This document shows, in pieces, positions 63,868 through 64,000 of a stretch of 64,000 nucleotides of DNA. Made by a program: the position numbers and the translations under genes. Source of the stretch: Phoronis australis (taxonomy: Eukaryota; Phoronida; Phoronidae); the NCBI GenBank assembly GCA_002633005.1, contig NMRA01000137.1, forward strand, positions 434,001-498,000, read 5' to 3'. The notes under the pieces are model-generated. The model made no database searches. It was given only the letters and a program-made list of their open reading frames with translations, and was not told the origin of the DNA. Position 1 is the stretch's first letter; each line of letters begins with the position of its first letter.

Positions 63868-64000
63868 GTGAGTGGGTGGGTATATGTTTGAGCCCGAGTA
63901 TAATGAGGCAGAGTACGCACAGGCACAACTGTCCCACTTGCTCGAGTGTCCCGCGACACACTGTCACTGGATGGTGACCTGACCACCCAAACTGCTTACA

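Overview
This is eukaryotic (animal) genomic DNA. Coding sequence is sparse and split into short exons with GT-AG introns, long stretches are non-coding, and there are tRNA-derived repeats, DNA-transposon remnants, microsatellites and four short runs of N. The two well-supported genes, a class C metabotropic glutamate receptor and an AQP8-like aquaporin, fit an invertebrate bilaterian. Repeat content suggests a marine invertebrate, but I cannot name the species from the sequence.

Layout. 1-24.4 kb: no supported exon; repeats only, including tandem ~870-bp units with a tRNA-like segment and a very large palindrome (15.3-17.0 kb), a TIR element of PIF/Harbinger type (8.2-9.6 kb) and two MITE-like elements (11.8-12.4 and 12.9-13.5 kb). 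24.4-37.1 kb, plus strand: eight exons of a group III-like metabotropic glutamate receptor. They cover the second half of the ligand-binding domain, the cysteine-rich domain, all seven membrane helices and an unusually long tail. The first exon(s) were not found here. One intron holds a 1.8-kb TIR-bounded array of ~450-bp units. 37.1-40.9 kb: 3' region and intergenic DNA. 40.9-51.0 kb, minus strand: a complete six-exon AQP8-like aquaporin of 297 codons, tail-to-tail with the receptor, its introns filled with transposon remnants. 51.3-52.9 kb: an inverted copy of the 8.2-9.6 kb element with two further transposons nested in it. 53-60 kb: microsatellite, a decayed LINE fragment and little else. 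60.0-62.1 kb: a probable two-exon gene for a small protein of unknown function, with a fossil PIF/Harbinger transposon in its intron. 63.5 kb to the end: an ETS/CRE plus E2F promoter-like cluster and a possible first exon.

Most notable points. (1) The receptor has Leu where glutamate-binding mGluRs carry a Lys that contacts the distal carboxylate of glutamate, so its ligand may differ. (2) The aquaporin has NPI for the first NPA motif and Ala for the selectivity-filter Arg after the second. (3) Three elements with termini close to CAGTGGCGGATCTAGG each show an exact 5-bp target duplication; two of them are nested in a repeat whose unoccupied copy is also in this window. The receptor, the aquaporin and the small gene show no functional link beyond adjacency.
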